A model generated the notes under the pieces. The model was given only the letters and a program-made list of their open reading frames with translations, did not search any database and was not told the DNA's origin. 64,000 nucleotides of DNA from Clostridiales bacterium Firm_14 (lineage in GTDB: Bacteria; Bacillota; Clostridia; Saccharofermentanales; Saccharofermentanaceae), in assembly GCA_001604135.1 (NCBI GenBank), contig LVAT01000010.1, positions 62,001-126,000 of the forward strand. Direction: 5' to 3'. The first letter of the stretch is position 1, and every line of letters starts with the position of its first letter. Both the position numbers and the translations under genes were made by a program. Positions 1 through 8,273 of this stretch are shown piece by piece.

Positions 1-827
1 GTCGGCGTCTTTTGCGGGAGAAATTCGTTGTCTTCTGATGTAGTCACTTCAACAAAGCACGTGTCTTCGGTCATGTTGAGCGCTTCGAAATCAGGCTCGA
101 ACTCTATCTTGCCGCACCACATCTTGAACTTCTTAACGAAAGAATCGAAGTCGCCGATAAAATCTGCTTCGTCCTTGATGAGAACATGCTCTGAATCCGC
201 AAATGCCTTGTTGATCTCATCGCTGTTGCCGACGCTTAATATCGCAATGTCTTTGCGCTCAACATCCGGAATAACGCTCAAGTTTTCCATCGAACACATC
301 GCAGGCGTGATCTCGCCGGGACCCCAGAGATACTGGCCGTCGATCTTCTTTAAGAGGTTCTTCGCAACGAAGTCTGCTGACTTGCCGTAGCTGTAGATAT
401 CCGCACGGAAGATCGCGCCCCTCGCAAAATACCCTTCAAACGTCTGCGTGAAGAAATTGAAATTCTCCACGATGCCGTCCCTATATACCGTGATCATCTT
501 AATCTCAGCAATAACGTCTGCATAAAGCTTGCTGTCACATTCTGCCCAGCCGCCCTCAGTTTTTGGGTATACGAACAGGACGCTTGAATCGTATCTGGCT
601 GCGATTTCTGCGAGCTTTGTATCGTGCGCGAACTTTACCGCCTCATCCATTTCCTGCTGCTCTTCCTCAAAGACGAGCAGGAGCGGCGCCCTGAATCCGT
701 AGTTATTTGTCTGTCCGTCCAGATCGTTATCCGGAACAAAGACCTTCATGGTAAACGAATCAAACCCGTGCTCCCAGCACTTGCCGCCATTGCAATCCCT
801 GACCTCAGGTCTTTCCATCATAGGCAT
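1..827 (-). CDS. Alpha/beta-hydrolase-like protein (3' end outside window)
   Basis: An open frame runs from ATG at 827 to the window edge (275 codons, no stop). It begins MPMMERPEVRDCNGG and is preceded by a GGGGG site 8 nt upstream of the ATG. A segment around residues 65-90 (AARYDSSVLFVYPKTEGGW) resembles the start of PHB-depolymerase/LpqC-type esterases, where a similar stretch precedes the nucleophile elbow. The expected G-x-S-x-G is not intact; the nearest candidate is IYSYGKSAD. No signal peptide is visible, so it should be cytosolic. The fold assignment is an inference from weak resemblance; the protein may be a catalytically altered member or something else. That it is a real gene is clear from the long open frame and ribosome-binding site. 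Confidence 0.75.
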   Translation of the reverse strand, partial: MPMMERPEVRDCNGGKCWEHGFDSFTMKVFVPDNDLDGQTNNYGFRAPLLLVFEEEQQEMDEAVKFAHDTKLAEIAARYDSSVLFVYPKTEGGWAECDSKLYADVIAEIKMITVYRDGIVENFNFFTQTFEGYFARGAIFRADIYSYGKSADFVAKNLLKKIDGQYLWGPGEITPAMCSMENLSVIPDVERKDIAILSVGNSDEINKAFADSEHVLIKDEADFIGDFDSFVKKFKMWCGKIEFEPDFEALNMTEDTCFVEVTTSEDNEFLPQKTP

Positions 828-903
828 ATGAATATCCCCCTGTGATTGATACTTCTATATATTAACCTAAATGTGGATTTGAGGCTCATGCAGATCACGG
901 GAA

Positions 904-1350
904 AAAGGAAAGCATACTAACTGCCTTCAAAAATGCCATTAGGTGGGCTTTTTGTCTGCCGAGTTGGAGTTTGCAGCCCACTTGGAACAGTATTTTGAGC
1001 GGTTTAGTGGGCTTTTCGAGTCCTTGTGAAAGGAATTCTTCTGTGATAAGCCCACTTGGAGGGTCAAAAACGACTTCTAAGTGGGCTCTTTGCTTAGGCC
1101 GCTCGTTAAACAAGCCCACCCGGAGGTCCAAAATCAACCATTAGGTGGGCTTTTGCAGTTGCGAATCCCAAAATACCTACCTGAAGGGCAAAATCGCGTT
1201 TCAGGTAGGTAAATTATGAGCGCCACCGTCGCGGAAATACCTACTTGGAAGCTAAAAACACATTCGAAGTAGGTAAATCAGCTTTTTCGAGACTTCAAAA
1301 ACAAGAAAAAATACCTACCTAAAGGGCAAAAATCAAGTCCAGGTAGGTAT
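904..1350. repeat. Inverted-repeat array A (seven hairpins, two stem types)
   Basis: This gene-free stretch holds seven hairpin units. One degenerate copy ends at 950, three have AGCCCACYT/ARGTGGGCT stems (975-1013, 1049-1087, 1113-1151) and three have TACCTACYT/ARGTAGGTA stems (1174-1211, 1238-1275, 1311-1350). Each unit is 38-40 nt. The loops share an A-rich core of the form GGNNNAAAAA. Left arms often follow A residues and right arms precede T residues, so each unit looks like a bidirectional terminator. Linkers are 21-35 nt. Small open frames overlapping this stretch are by-products of the repeats. Confidence 0.85.
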
Positions 1351-1404
1351 TTTGCGAGCATGCAAAAACTCAGGAAGAACCACCAGTGCGCAAAAGAACA
1401 TTTA

Positions 1405-1445
1405 TGTTCACACTCTCTTGCATTTGTGAACACGCGTGTTATAAT
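1405..1445 (+). promoter_or_regulatory. Promoter with palindromic operator candidates for the XRE gene
   Basis: TTGCAT at 1418-1423 and TATAAT at 1440-1445 are separated by 16 nt, a good sigma-A type promoter. Two symmetrical elements overlap it: TGTTCAC (1405-1411) with GTGAACA (1426-1432) flanking the -35, and a perfect 12-bp palindrome AACACGCGTGTT (1429-1440) between -35 and -10. Such placement is typical of repressor operators, and the downstream helix-turn-helix protein is the obvious candidate for autoregulation (inference). Confidence 0.7.
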
Positions 1446-1476
1446 GCAATCAAAATATAACAAAGGAGACACCAAT

Positions 1477-1869
1477 ATGAGCAAGGATAATACACGCCGT
1501 TTAATCATGTACAAGACACTTTTAGATCAGGCAGTTGAGAAGCGTAAGGAGAACATCTCTGCAAAGGATCTGGCAGAGAAGCTGAAGGTCGAACCGACAA
1601 GCATTTACCGTCTGGAGCGCGGCGTCAACGACATAAAGCTCTCTACTTTCATCGCTTATCTTGATGCCTTCAGCTACCAGATAGACATCATTCCCAAGAC
1701 TGATTCGCCGGAGAAAGGAACTGACGTTGATTTTGTTGCCACTGGGGAGGTTCCTTTAGATATCGAATACTTTAAGACAGAGCCTGCCGCATTAGACCGC
1801 AAACAGCGTTTGAGCCTGATCAAATACCTTATCGATCTTGAGGAGAGATCATTAGGCGAAGATAAGTAA
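1477..1869 (+). CDS. XRE-family helix-turn-helix regulator, 130 aa
   Basis: The start at 1477 is chosen because AAAGGAGA lies 8 nt upstream; an in-frame upstream extension would run through the promoter. Residues about 10-65 form a helix-turn-helix of the XRE/lambda-repressor type: ISAKDLAEKLKVEPTSIYRL with the following LERGVNDIKLSTFIAYLDAF. The remaining ~65 residues (to LSLIKYLIDLEERS) are acidic, without recognised domain, and probably serve dimerisation or ligand sensing. It is the first gene of a likely three-gene unit with the tiny membrane peptide and the two-helix membrane protein downstream. The palindromes in its promoter suggest autorepression. Confidence 0.85.
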   Translation: MSKDNTRRLIMYKTLLDQAVEKRKENISAKDLAEKLKVEPTSIYRLERGVNDIKLSTFIAYLDAFSYQIDIIPKTDSPEKGTDVDFVATGEVPLDIEYFKTEPAALDRKQRLSLIKYLIDLEERSLGEDK

Positions 1870-1912
1870 TCCTTATCGGACAACCGGACAACCTTTAAAG
1901 GAGGATTCTCTG

Positions 1913-2005
1913 ATGAAGCCTTTAGTTAAGTTCGTCATTAAACTGGGAATAAAGATAGCATTCTTAGCCTTATTTCTCGCCATCGCAAAGGGGCTTGCGA
2001 GTTGA
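1913..2005 (+). CDS. 30-residue hydrophobic peptide
   Basis: This short frame encodes MKPLVKFVIKLGIKIAFLAL followed by FLAIAKGLAS and a TGA stop. A very strong site (AAAGGAGGA) sits about 8 nt before the ATG, which is the main reason to believe it is translated. Three lysines precede and punctuate a single apolar helix long enough to span the membrane. It lies 43 nt after the XRE gene and 62 nt before the next gene, in the same direction. Small cationic one-helix peptides next to an XRE regulator can be toxins, signalling peptides or small membrane subunits; nothing in the sequence decides between these. Confidence 0.6.
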   Translation: MKPLVKFVIKLGIKIAFLALFLAIAKGLAS

Positions 2006-2067
2006 CATTCAGGAGCATTAGGGGTTTAATCACTTCTGCACTTTATCAATAGATGTGTGGAGGACAT

Positions 2068-2535
2068 ATGGCTTCTGATGTTAAGTTTCAGGTAAAAAAG
2101 GCAGTTGATGAGCAGGCTCTGATTCCTGCGACCATAAGCGAGGAATTCGAACAGAAATTCATTAAGAAGGCCAGATCGTCATCGATAAAGCTCATCCCCA
2201 TCTCATTTATAGTCGCTGCGGTAGTTCTCGCGATCTTGTTTGCGCTCGTTTATTTCTTGAGGCTCCTGGCCATCAGCACTATCGCGATCTTATTCATCAT
2301 CTTCCCCATTTACTCGATCTATGATGCGATCGCAACTTCGAAAGCGATCAGGAATCACGACTACGAGTTCTTCTATGGCGAAGTCATAAATAAGACAGAC
2401 AACGGCAATTACCAGATCAAGGGCCTTGGAGATCTGAAGATCAGCGTCCTGTTCGGCAAGAAAGATTACAACCCCGGCGATAAGGCTGTCGTTGCAAGGA
2501 TCAAGGACGACCTGAATCTGATCTCGGAAGAGTGA
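2068..2535 (+). CDS. Two-helix membrane protein with C-terminal soluble domain, 155 aa
   Basis: ATG at 2068 is preferred over the in-frame ATG at 2053 because GTGGAGGA precedes it at the right distance. Residues about 43-65 and 68-86 are membrane helices joined by a very short turn. The N-terminal ~40 residues are charged and the C-terminal ~65 residues (FFYGEVINKTDNGNYQIKGL onwards) look like a small beta-rich domain, as in NfeD-like or SH3-like membrane-protein tails. I do not recognise a family. It is the last gene of the XRE/peptide unit and ends 36 nt before the convergent end of the ABC ATPase gene. Confidence 0.75.
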   Translation: MASDVKFQVKKAVDEQALIPATISEEFEQKFIKKARSSSIKLIPISFIVAAVVLAILFALVYFLRLLAISTIAILFIIFPIYSIYDAIATSKAIRNHDYEFFYGEVINKTDNGNYQIKGLGDLKISVLFGKKDYNPGDKAVVARIKDDLNLISEE

Positions 2536-2570
2536 TATCACTCATATTTCACAACCGGCTCAACAAACTC

Positions 2571-3239
2571 TTAAACTAGCTTACCGTCTGATATTCTTAT
2601 GACCCGGTCTGCCGTCTTGGCAAGCTCATCATCATGAGTTACCACGACAATGGTCCGGCCTTCAGAGTTAATGGCCTTGAACAATCCGGCTATTTCTTTC
2701 TTGGTCTTGGAATCAAGTTGTCCGGTAGGCTCATCAGCAAGGATGATATCCGGATCATTTACAAGTGCACGTGCAATGGCCACACGCTGTTTCTGACCGC
2801 CTGACATCTTGCGTATCTCACGCCTTGCCAGATCAGCGACGCCGGTCTTTTCGAGCGATTCCATGATCCGCTCATTTGCATTCTTTTTGTTTTTGGAAAA
2901 ATACAGCGGGACCATGACGTTGTCATAAGCTGTCCTGTAAGGTATGAGCGCGAAATCCTGCAGCACGATCCCGATCTTCTCGTTGCGGATCCTTGCGAGC
3001 TTTGTATCGCTGAGATTGCTTACATCCGTGCCGGAAACAAGGACAGTGCCGGATGTCGGCTGGTCCAGGCAGCCGATAATGTGCAGCAGAGTTGATTTGC
3101 CGGAGCCGGAGACGCCGCATATCGCAATAAACTCACCTCTGCCGACTTCGAGCGTCATGTTATCAAGTGCCACTACATCGTCAACACCTTTGGACTTATA
3201 CACTTTGCTTACAGATCTCAGTTCAATTACGTTTTCCAT
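2571..3239 (-). CDS. ABC transporter ATP-binding protein, MacB/LolD type (lactococcin-972 exporter-like)
   Basis: This 222-residue protein is a complete stand-alone nucleotide-binding domain. Walker A is GVSGSGKST near residue 43, the Q-loop is in IGIVLQDFALIPYRTAYDNV, the signature is MSGGQKQR, and Walker B is DIILADEP with TGQLDSKT as D-loop and THDDE as H-loop. The sequence is of the MacB/LolD/FtsE class, which works with FtsX-fold permeases. It is the distal gene of the operon that begins with the bacteriocin-like peptide at 7832 and starts 15 nt after the lipoprotein gene. It should energise the two half-size permeases. The family known as the lactococcin-972 group of putative bacteriocin exporters has this size and context. 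Confidence 0.9.
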   Translation of the reverse strand: MENVIELRSVSKVYKSKGVDDVVALDNMTLEVGRGEFIAICGVSGSGKSTLLHIIGCLDQPTSGTVLVSGTDVSNLSDTKLARIRNEKIGIVLQDFALIPYRTAYDNVMVPLYFSKNKKNANERIMESLEKTGVADLARREIRKMSGGQKQRVAIARALVNDPDIILADEPTGQLDSKTKKEIAGLFKAINSEGRTIVVVTHDDELAKTADRVIRISDGKLV

Positions 3240-3254
3240 TGTTTCTCCATTAGA

Positions 3255-5507
3255 TCAATTTGACTCAGCTATATATTTCTTTATTGCGTTATCTATTTCC
3301 TGAGCAGCATCAGCTGCTGTAATCTCACCTGCACAATATTTCTCGATATGCGGATGTGCGATCTCTGACATGTAAGGATCCGGGAGATATACACAGGTCA
3401 CACTGTTAATGAGGGCACGGTAGCTGCCGGCGAGCCTTAAGATATCACCGGCATTGAATTTCCGAAGACCTCCCGGACTTAAGGGCGTGTGATCAGCCGT
3501 CTCCCCTCTTTCAATTGCGTTGATCTCCTCAACAACCTTAAGGGCTGCTTCCGATTCCTCATTATCAGAATAGATCAGAAGGACATCTGACTGATACACA
3601 TCATTGATCGTAGCCATGCCCGGTTTGATCTGAGAGTCATTATAGGCTTTGGTTGTCATTGAGATTATGTTGTCGAGAACAGTTAATGAGATCGGTGTTC
3701 TGGACATATAGTTATCAGCATCATCAGTAAGCGCATCGTCCGAGAAACAATACTCTATGAATTGCTTTACGCCTTCCGGACAACCGGTGTTCTCGAAAAC
3801 ACCAAAAAACATGTCGCATTCTACTATGGGCAAAGCCATCTCCGGGGCTTCACCGAAATATTCGCAAAGAAGGACATAGTTGCCGAACCCGCCGATCCCG
3901 CAGTCGATGTATCCGAGATCACCCGTGCGGAGCTGGGACGCCACACCCAGATCCTCCGTATATGTAAGCGTCTTATGTTTATCAATAAACGAGAGATAAT
4001 CATAGAGCTTGTCGGAAGAATATGTGTCAAACGAGAACAGCCGCGACAGCAGGGCATCTGACAGTGCGCGTGCGTCATCATGGCGGATAATGTGTTCACT
4101 GCTGCATGCAAACAGGTTGCCGGACTTTCCTGCAAAACCTGAAATGCGGAAGAACGGCGCGGCTAGGAGCAGTGATCCGTCTTTTTCCTTCATGCCGTTC
4201 CAGACACTGCTGACATATTCGGAATCGCGGAAACCTATGCAGCCGTTCAGATCCGCCAGCATTCCTGATTTTTTAATAACAGAGGCGTAGGCACTGCCTG
4301 TACAGAGCATGTCGGGAACGGAACCCGATGACAGATCGAGCAGGAAACGTTCTGCGTCGTTAGCTGAATAGATGCTGTCAGGGATCGCCTCATCCACATA
4401 GCGCTTTACGTTTATATGGTACTCACGGTTATCGGCATTGAAATCTGCAATGCGCCTGTCAAGCCATTCGTCATTGACGCCCATTACGGCAAGTTCGATC
4501 TCTTTCCTTCCGGTGATCTCCTCACCGAACTTCAGACTGAACAGACCTGATGCGCCTCTGTAAGAGCCATAGATCAGGAATTCCCCGTTGTCGAAGACCA
4601 TATTCCTGCCGGATGTTACGATCCTGAATTCATCAAGATTTGCGATCTGGTCGAGAGAATTATCCGCCGCCACGAATCTGATCAGGAAGCGGTCGTTTCT
4701 TACCAGATAGATCGAACCGGCATCACTTCCGATAAACTCCAGCTTATCGCTCTTTGAATCAGAGGCGATGCGGAATTTGCGCTCTATTGAGAGAGCATCA
4801 CTCTTAAGCTTTACGAGATTCAGACAGTCATCAGAATCTGAATATGAAGTCAGATAGATCGCACCGTCTTTATAATATGCAGATTCGAAAAAGTAATCAT
4901 CAAGCCTCACAGAAGCCTTTACGGCAAGCTGTCCGTCGAGCTTAACGATTTTCGAGCCCAGCACCACATAGATGTTTCCGGACTCGTCAACACACATATC
5001 CGTGAATCCGTCGCCATAAGTCTCATCGATCACTGAATCAGCAGTGATCGCTTTCTGATTGCAGTCATATATAAGCAGTCTTTCGGAATCACCCCATGTA
5101 TCAGAGCCTTTATCCGTTGCAATGACAAATACACCGGGAGCACTCTCTGAGACTGCCAGCACATCTTCATCTGTCTGAATGATGTTTTCGATATTGCAGT
5201 GCAAATCAGATCCGGCATTCTTCTGACTCACAATCCCGATATCATCTGACCCGTACAGGATCCATGACAAGCCGCCTTCCCTGCTGCCTGTCAGGACATA
5301 GCCGTCAATCTCATATTCGCTTTTGTATACTGACAGGAATTCGTTCACGATGTCTTCTTCTGTCATTACGCGGTTTATATCCGCAGCATATGATCTGACC
5401 TTAGCAGACCCCAGTTCCGTTACATCAAAACCGCGGAACAGACTGCAGCTGCCGATCGCAACCGACATCATTACTATGCATGAAACTGTTTTTATCTTAT
5501 TTCTCAT
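3255..5507 (-). CDS. Lipoprotein with N-terminal propeller-like region and C-terminal solute-binding-like domain, 750 aa
   Basis: The N-terminus has a lipoprotein signal peptide ending AIGSC, with Cys21 as the lipidated residue. Residues about 85-335 contain repeated short beta blades with Asp-rich turns (FVIATDKGSDTWGDSERLLI, NIYVVLGSKIVKLDG), suggesting a beta-propeller. From about residue 340 (IELAVMGVNDEWLDRRIADF) to about 660 the protein looks like a family-1 extracellular solute-binding protein, including SGSVPDMLCTG and a Cys-containing hinge region. Its start overlaps the permease gene upstream by 11 nt and it is followed by the ATPase. A propeller fused to a binding-protein fold inside an exporter-type operon is odd; it may act as a sensor, receptor or periplasmic adaptor. 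The domain limits are estimates. Confidence 0.75.
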   Translation of the reverse strand: MRNKIKTVSCIVMMSVAIGSCSLFRGFDVTELGSAKVRSYAADINRVMTEEDIVNEFLSVYKSEYEIDGYVLTGSREGGLSWILYGSDDIGIVSQKNAGSDLHCNIENIIQTDEDVLAVSESAPGVFVIATDKGSDTWGDSERLLIYDCNQKAITADSVIDETYGDGFTDMCVDESGNIYVVLGSKIVKLDGQLAVKASVRLDDYFFESAYYKDGAIYLTSYSDSDDCLNLVKLKSDALSIERKFRIASDSKSDKLEFIGSDAGSIYLVRNDRFLIRFVAADNSLDQIANLDEFRIVTSGRNMVFDNGEFLIYGSYRGASGLFSLKFGEEITGRKEIELAVMGVNDEWLDRRIADFNADNREYHINVKRYVDEAIPDSIYSANDAERFLLDLSSGSVPDMLCTGSAYASVIKKSGMLADLNGCIGFRDSEYVSSVWNGMKEKDGSLLLAAPFFRISGFAGKSGNLFACSSEHIIRHDDARALSDALLSRLFSFDTYSSDKLYDYLSFIDKHKTLTYTEDLGVASQLRTGDLGYIDCGIGGFGNYVLLCEYFGEAPEMALPIVECDMFFGVFENTGCPEGVKQFIEYCFSDDALTDDADNYMSRTPISLTVLDNIISMTTKAYNDSQIKPGMATINDVYQSDVLLIYSDNEESEAALKVVEEINAIERGETADHTPLSPGGLRKFNAGDILRLAGSYRALINSVTCVYLPDPYMSEIAHPHIEKYCAGEITAADAAQEIDNAIKKYIAESN

Positions 5508-6234
5508 GATATTCCTCTGCCAGCCGGGCTATCATTGTCTCAACAGTGACCGTAACGAAGAACAGCAATGGAATAAGTACCGCAAGAAGTCCCAGATTGC
5601 CTGCGTGACTCATCCTTGTATATATGAATAATCCGCAAATACCTATGGCCCCTGCAATCAAAGAGAGAACCGCGACGTGAATAAGATGCGCCGCCAGGAT
5701 GAAACTTACCGGCGCGCCGCATATCCTGTAGCTTCTGAACTCACTTTCGCGTATCTTGACCGGGTAGTTGATTATCGGTATCAGCACTATCAGGATAACA
5801 GCCGTTATCAACGCGAAAATAACTACCTCTTTAAACACGTCGTAGCCGTCCCTATATACTTCCGGTGCGGCGAATTCAGCATCCGGGAGGTAATGTCCTG
5901 CATAGTTTCTGAGCCTGCCCAGTTCGGCATTCTTCAGGACTCTGTTATATCTGAAGACTATCGTCTGAGATTCATTACCGTCAGCATAGATCTCATTAGC
6001 TTTCACAAGACTGTCGGGATAATTATCCTTAAGGACCTGAACCATATCAGAGCTGTCCCGTTCACTTACAAAACGGTAACTGGTATAAAGATACATCTCC
6101 CCTGACATGGAGAAGGAGTATGCATTCGCGATCAGGCCCTGCGCGAACACCAGCAATGCCAGCGCCAGACATACAAACAGATTGATAAGAGGTCTGTCGA
6201 TAAGAGCCTTAACTGTAATCTTTAGCAACCTCAT
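5497..6234 (-). CDS. FtsX-type half permease, 245 aa
   Basis: One N-terminal membrane helix (residues about 15-37) is followed by an extracellular segment of about 95 residues and three further helices (about 135-158, 178-203, 212-235), the topology of one half of a MacB/FtsX-like permease. The segment INYPVKIRESEFRSYRICGA between helices 2 and 3 matches the cytoplasmic loop of FtsX-like proteins (cf. R-x-x-E-x-x-x-x-x-x-x-x-G). It overlaps the 404-codon permease by 4 nt (ATGA) and the lipoprotein gene by 11 nt, so the three are translationally coupled. The two halves total about 640 residues, close to the usual single-chain lactococcin-972-associated membrane protein. Confidence 0.8.
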   Translation of the reverse strand: MRLLKITVKALIDRPLINLFVCLALALLVFAQGLIANAYSFSMSGEMYLYTSYRFVSERDSSDMVQVLKDNYPDSLVKANEIYADGNESQTIVFRYNRVLKNAELGRLRNYAGHYLPDAEFAAPEVYRDGYDVFKEVVIFALITAVILIVLIPIINYPVKIRESEFRSYRICGAPVSFILAAHLIHVAVLSLIAGAIGICGLFIYTRMSHAGNLGLLAVLIPLLFFVTVTVETMIARLAEEYHEK

Positions 6235-7427
6235 CCTTCAATCCTCAACATTTCGACCGGTGATTTCTTATATTCAAATGCAAAGAACGCCAGATTGACC
6301 AGTATGTATGCGCCAAGAAGGATTCCTGACACAGACAAGACGGTCTTCAGATCCAGAATATAAACGCCGTTCGACATCGCCTTTATCCATGGGTTGTATT
6401 TATAAATTGCAATGCCCGTGACAAGGCCTGCAAGAACAGTCGGAAGATATGAAAAACATGCGGTCAGGCACACATACAGCCACGCTCCGCCGTTAAGATA
6501 GTAGATGACCAGTTCGTTCTTCCTCAATGACAGCTGTATCAGCGTGTAAGCGATCAGAAGTTCCAATGTGACTATTGCCGATGCTATTGCTACCGCCTTA
6601 AAGACAACGGCATTATCGCTGTCAGCGTCATACAGCATATCGCGGTAGTCTTCATATGTGTAAGCGGTTCCGCGTCCGGCAACTTTAAGCACCTGCGGTT
6701 TTATATCGCTTACCGTGTAGCCGTCTGCCGGATGTACGATCATGATATCCCTGTTGCCGCCCGCATTATCAGGCACGATTACACTATAAGTAAACGCATT
6801 CGCGTAGGCTCCGAGACTGCTTTCGATCTCACAGAAATAACTGTCGCCAAAAAGCGCTCTGGAGTTGATATCGAAGAACCCTGATACCTTGAACCGGTAT
6901 TCCTCATCAGGGTTCCTGACATTATTCATAACTAACGTGTCACCGATATTGCATCTGCCAATGTAATTGCTCGAAATGCAGATCTCTTCAGGCGCACCGG
7001 GATCCGGAGCCCTGCCTTTTACGATACGCCAAGGAAAACCCTTCAGATCCATAGGAAGCTGCTCAGCAGTCAGATAAAAGGGATTTCCTTCCAAAGAACG
7101 CTCCCTGTTTACAAGAACATTCCCATAAGTATATGTCTCATACTCAGCCCCTGATACACAATCAAGATGGTTAATGCGGTCAAGAAGTTCTTCCGGCTCA
7201 TTGCTCTCCCCTGAATCGATCCTTATATAATCGGCCATCGAATACATTGGAGAATATACCAACGACTCATCAAGCCCATATGCTTTGTACGCCTTTACAC
7301 CTTGAAACGCGCTGACATAATAGCTTGAGATACAAAAGATACCAAGCACGGTTACAGCCGCATATAAGACCAAGGTAATGGTGTGACTAAGAATATGTTC
7401 AGATAGATTTTTAAAAAACAATTTCAT
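6231..7427 (-). CDS. FtsX-type half permease, about 398 aa
   Basis: A helix at about residues 15-40 is followed by a large extracellular domain (about 230 residues) and three C-terminal helices, ending FEYKKSPVEMLRIEG, which is the typical P-x-x-x-L/I-R end of FtsX permeases. The start is uncertain: TTG at 7445 and ATG at 7427 are in frame and neither has a convincing ribosome-binding site; ATG is chosen. The extracellular part contains a G-R-A-P-D-P-G-A-P-E-E-I stretch of the MacB periplasmic core type. It lies 37-55 nt downstream of the bacteriocin-like gene and overlaps the next permease gene. Role: export of, or protection against, the peptide (inference). Confidence 0.8.
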   Translation of the reverse strand: MKLFFKNLSEHILSHTITLVLYAAVTVLGIFCISSYYVSAFQGVKAYKAYGLDESLVYSPMYSMADYIRIDSGESNEPEELLDRINHLDCVSGAEYETYTYGNVLVNRERSLEGNPFYLTAEQLPMDLKGFPWRIVKGRAPDPGAPEEICISSNYIGRCNIGDTLVMNNVRNPDEEYRFKVSGFFDINSRALFGDSYFCEIESSLGAYANAFTYSVIVPDNAGGNRDIMIVHPADGYTVSDIKPQVLKVAGRGTAYTYEDYRDMLYDADSDNAVVFKAVAIASAIVTLELLIAYTLIQLSLRKNELVIYYLNGGAWLYVCLTACFSYLPTVLAGLVTGIAIYKYNPWIKAMSNGVYILDLKTVLSVSGILLGAYILVNLAFFAFEYKKSPVEMLRIEG

Positions 7428-7481
7428 AAGAAGCGTGATTGTCAATCAGTTAAATATCAATATCTAAAACGAAGGATAAAT

Positions 7482-7832
7482 TTACTTACCGTTAAATCCT
7501 TTGTTGTAGTACATAGTATTGCCGATCTTATAATATCCGATGAAGTATCCTCTATTAGATAAAAGGTTGAAATAACTTACCTTGTGATCTAATGCGGCAG
7601 CGTCATTTGACCATGACTGGGTCTTTGCACCTAAAGATTTATTATTTTTGAACCCCTCAGCTCCAAGCGTAACAGTGGTGGCATAATAATCTCCATCGTA
7701 CTTGCATGTCTCTGTCCAGGTACCATACGAACCCGTGATTCTTGTTGTTGTTTTTGCTGCCGCTGAACATACGGCTGCAAATCCTGCAATGATGGCTACT
7801 GAAATAACTACAGAAATAATTCGTTTAATCAT
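7482..7832 (-). CDS. Secreted lactococcin-972-family-like bacteriocin precursor, 116 aa
   Basis: The precursor starts MIKRIISVVISVAIIAGFAA, a clear Sec signal peptide with a likely cleavage site after CSA near residue 24. The mature part of about 90 residues contains GTWTETCKYDGDYYATTVTL, a central W-S-N-D segment and an aromatic C-terminal region (VSYFNLL, GYFIGYYKI, TMYYNKGF). This size, the GTW start, the S-A-T/A-T-T-V strand and the aromatic tail fit lactococcin 972, a two-sheet beta-sandwich protein that inhibits septum formation by binding lipid II. GGGGAGG stands before the ATG. Adjacent FtsX permeases and a MacB-type ATPase are the hallmark partners of that family, so context supports the call more strongly than sequence identity. 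Confidence 0.65.
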   Translation of the reverse strand: MIKRIISVVISVAIIAGFAAVCSAAAKTTTRITGSYGTWTETCKYDGDYYATTVTLGAEGFKNNKSLGAKTQSWSNDAAALDHKVSYFNLLSNRGYFIGYYKIGNTMYYNKGFNGK

Positions 7833-8273
7833 ATAAACCTCCCCAAAACTATAGCAATTCCACTATGTGTGAAGCATTCCATAAATAACAGATTGACATT
7901 TCATTACTGCTAAGCCATTACACATACCGCTGCTTTCTTTGCACGTTTCACAACAATATGCTGCGGCTTGTTTTTAACTGAAGCTTGACTTGTCTGTTGG
8001 TATATTCCCCGACAAAATGCAATGGAAAAATCCTTCAGAGAATCTCCCCATGTCATTTATGTTTGGAAATAATTATTCCTTACGGAACACATTTGAAAAT
8101 GCCAGCTACTAAGGTAGCTAACCCTGTCTGTTCTCCCTTTGCAATCCCCACAGCAAAGGGTATACCTTCTATCGAGAATCATTCTAACACTCCGGATTTT
8201 GGGTGACAAGTTTATTGGATTTTTGCCGTTTGTGGGTGTTCATCTATAACTTTCAGATAACAAAATAACGCCC
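7833..8273. other. Gene-poor intergenic stretch with scattered small hairpins
   Basis: No convincing gene is present. Several short inverted repeats are visible: ATTCCTTACGGAA around 8076, AGCTACTAAGGTAGCT around 8104, and CCCTTTGC/GCAAAGGG around 8137-8161. The promoter for the bacteriocin-like operon must lie near 7845-7900 on the minus strand; TATAGT about 17 nt before the GGGGAGG site is a possible -10. The short open frames in this stretch lack ribosome-binding sites and could be the remains of a decayed gene. Confidence 0.4.

Noticed and set aside
895-1137. Small gene on the minus strand inside array A
   Set aside because: The frame is made of the hairpin repeats themselves and has no ribosome-binding site.
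904-1350. Integron attC sites
   Set aside because: No R/L box consensus (GTTRRRY/RYYYAAC), no gene cassettes between the palindromes, and no integrase.
7985-8206. 73-codon open frame on the plus strand
   Set aside because: No ribosome-binding site, no recognisable domain, and several short inverted repeats run through it.
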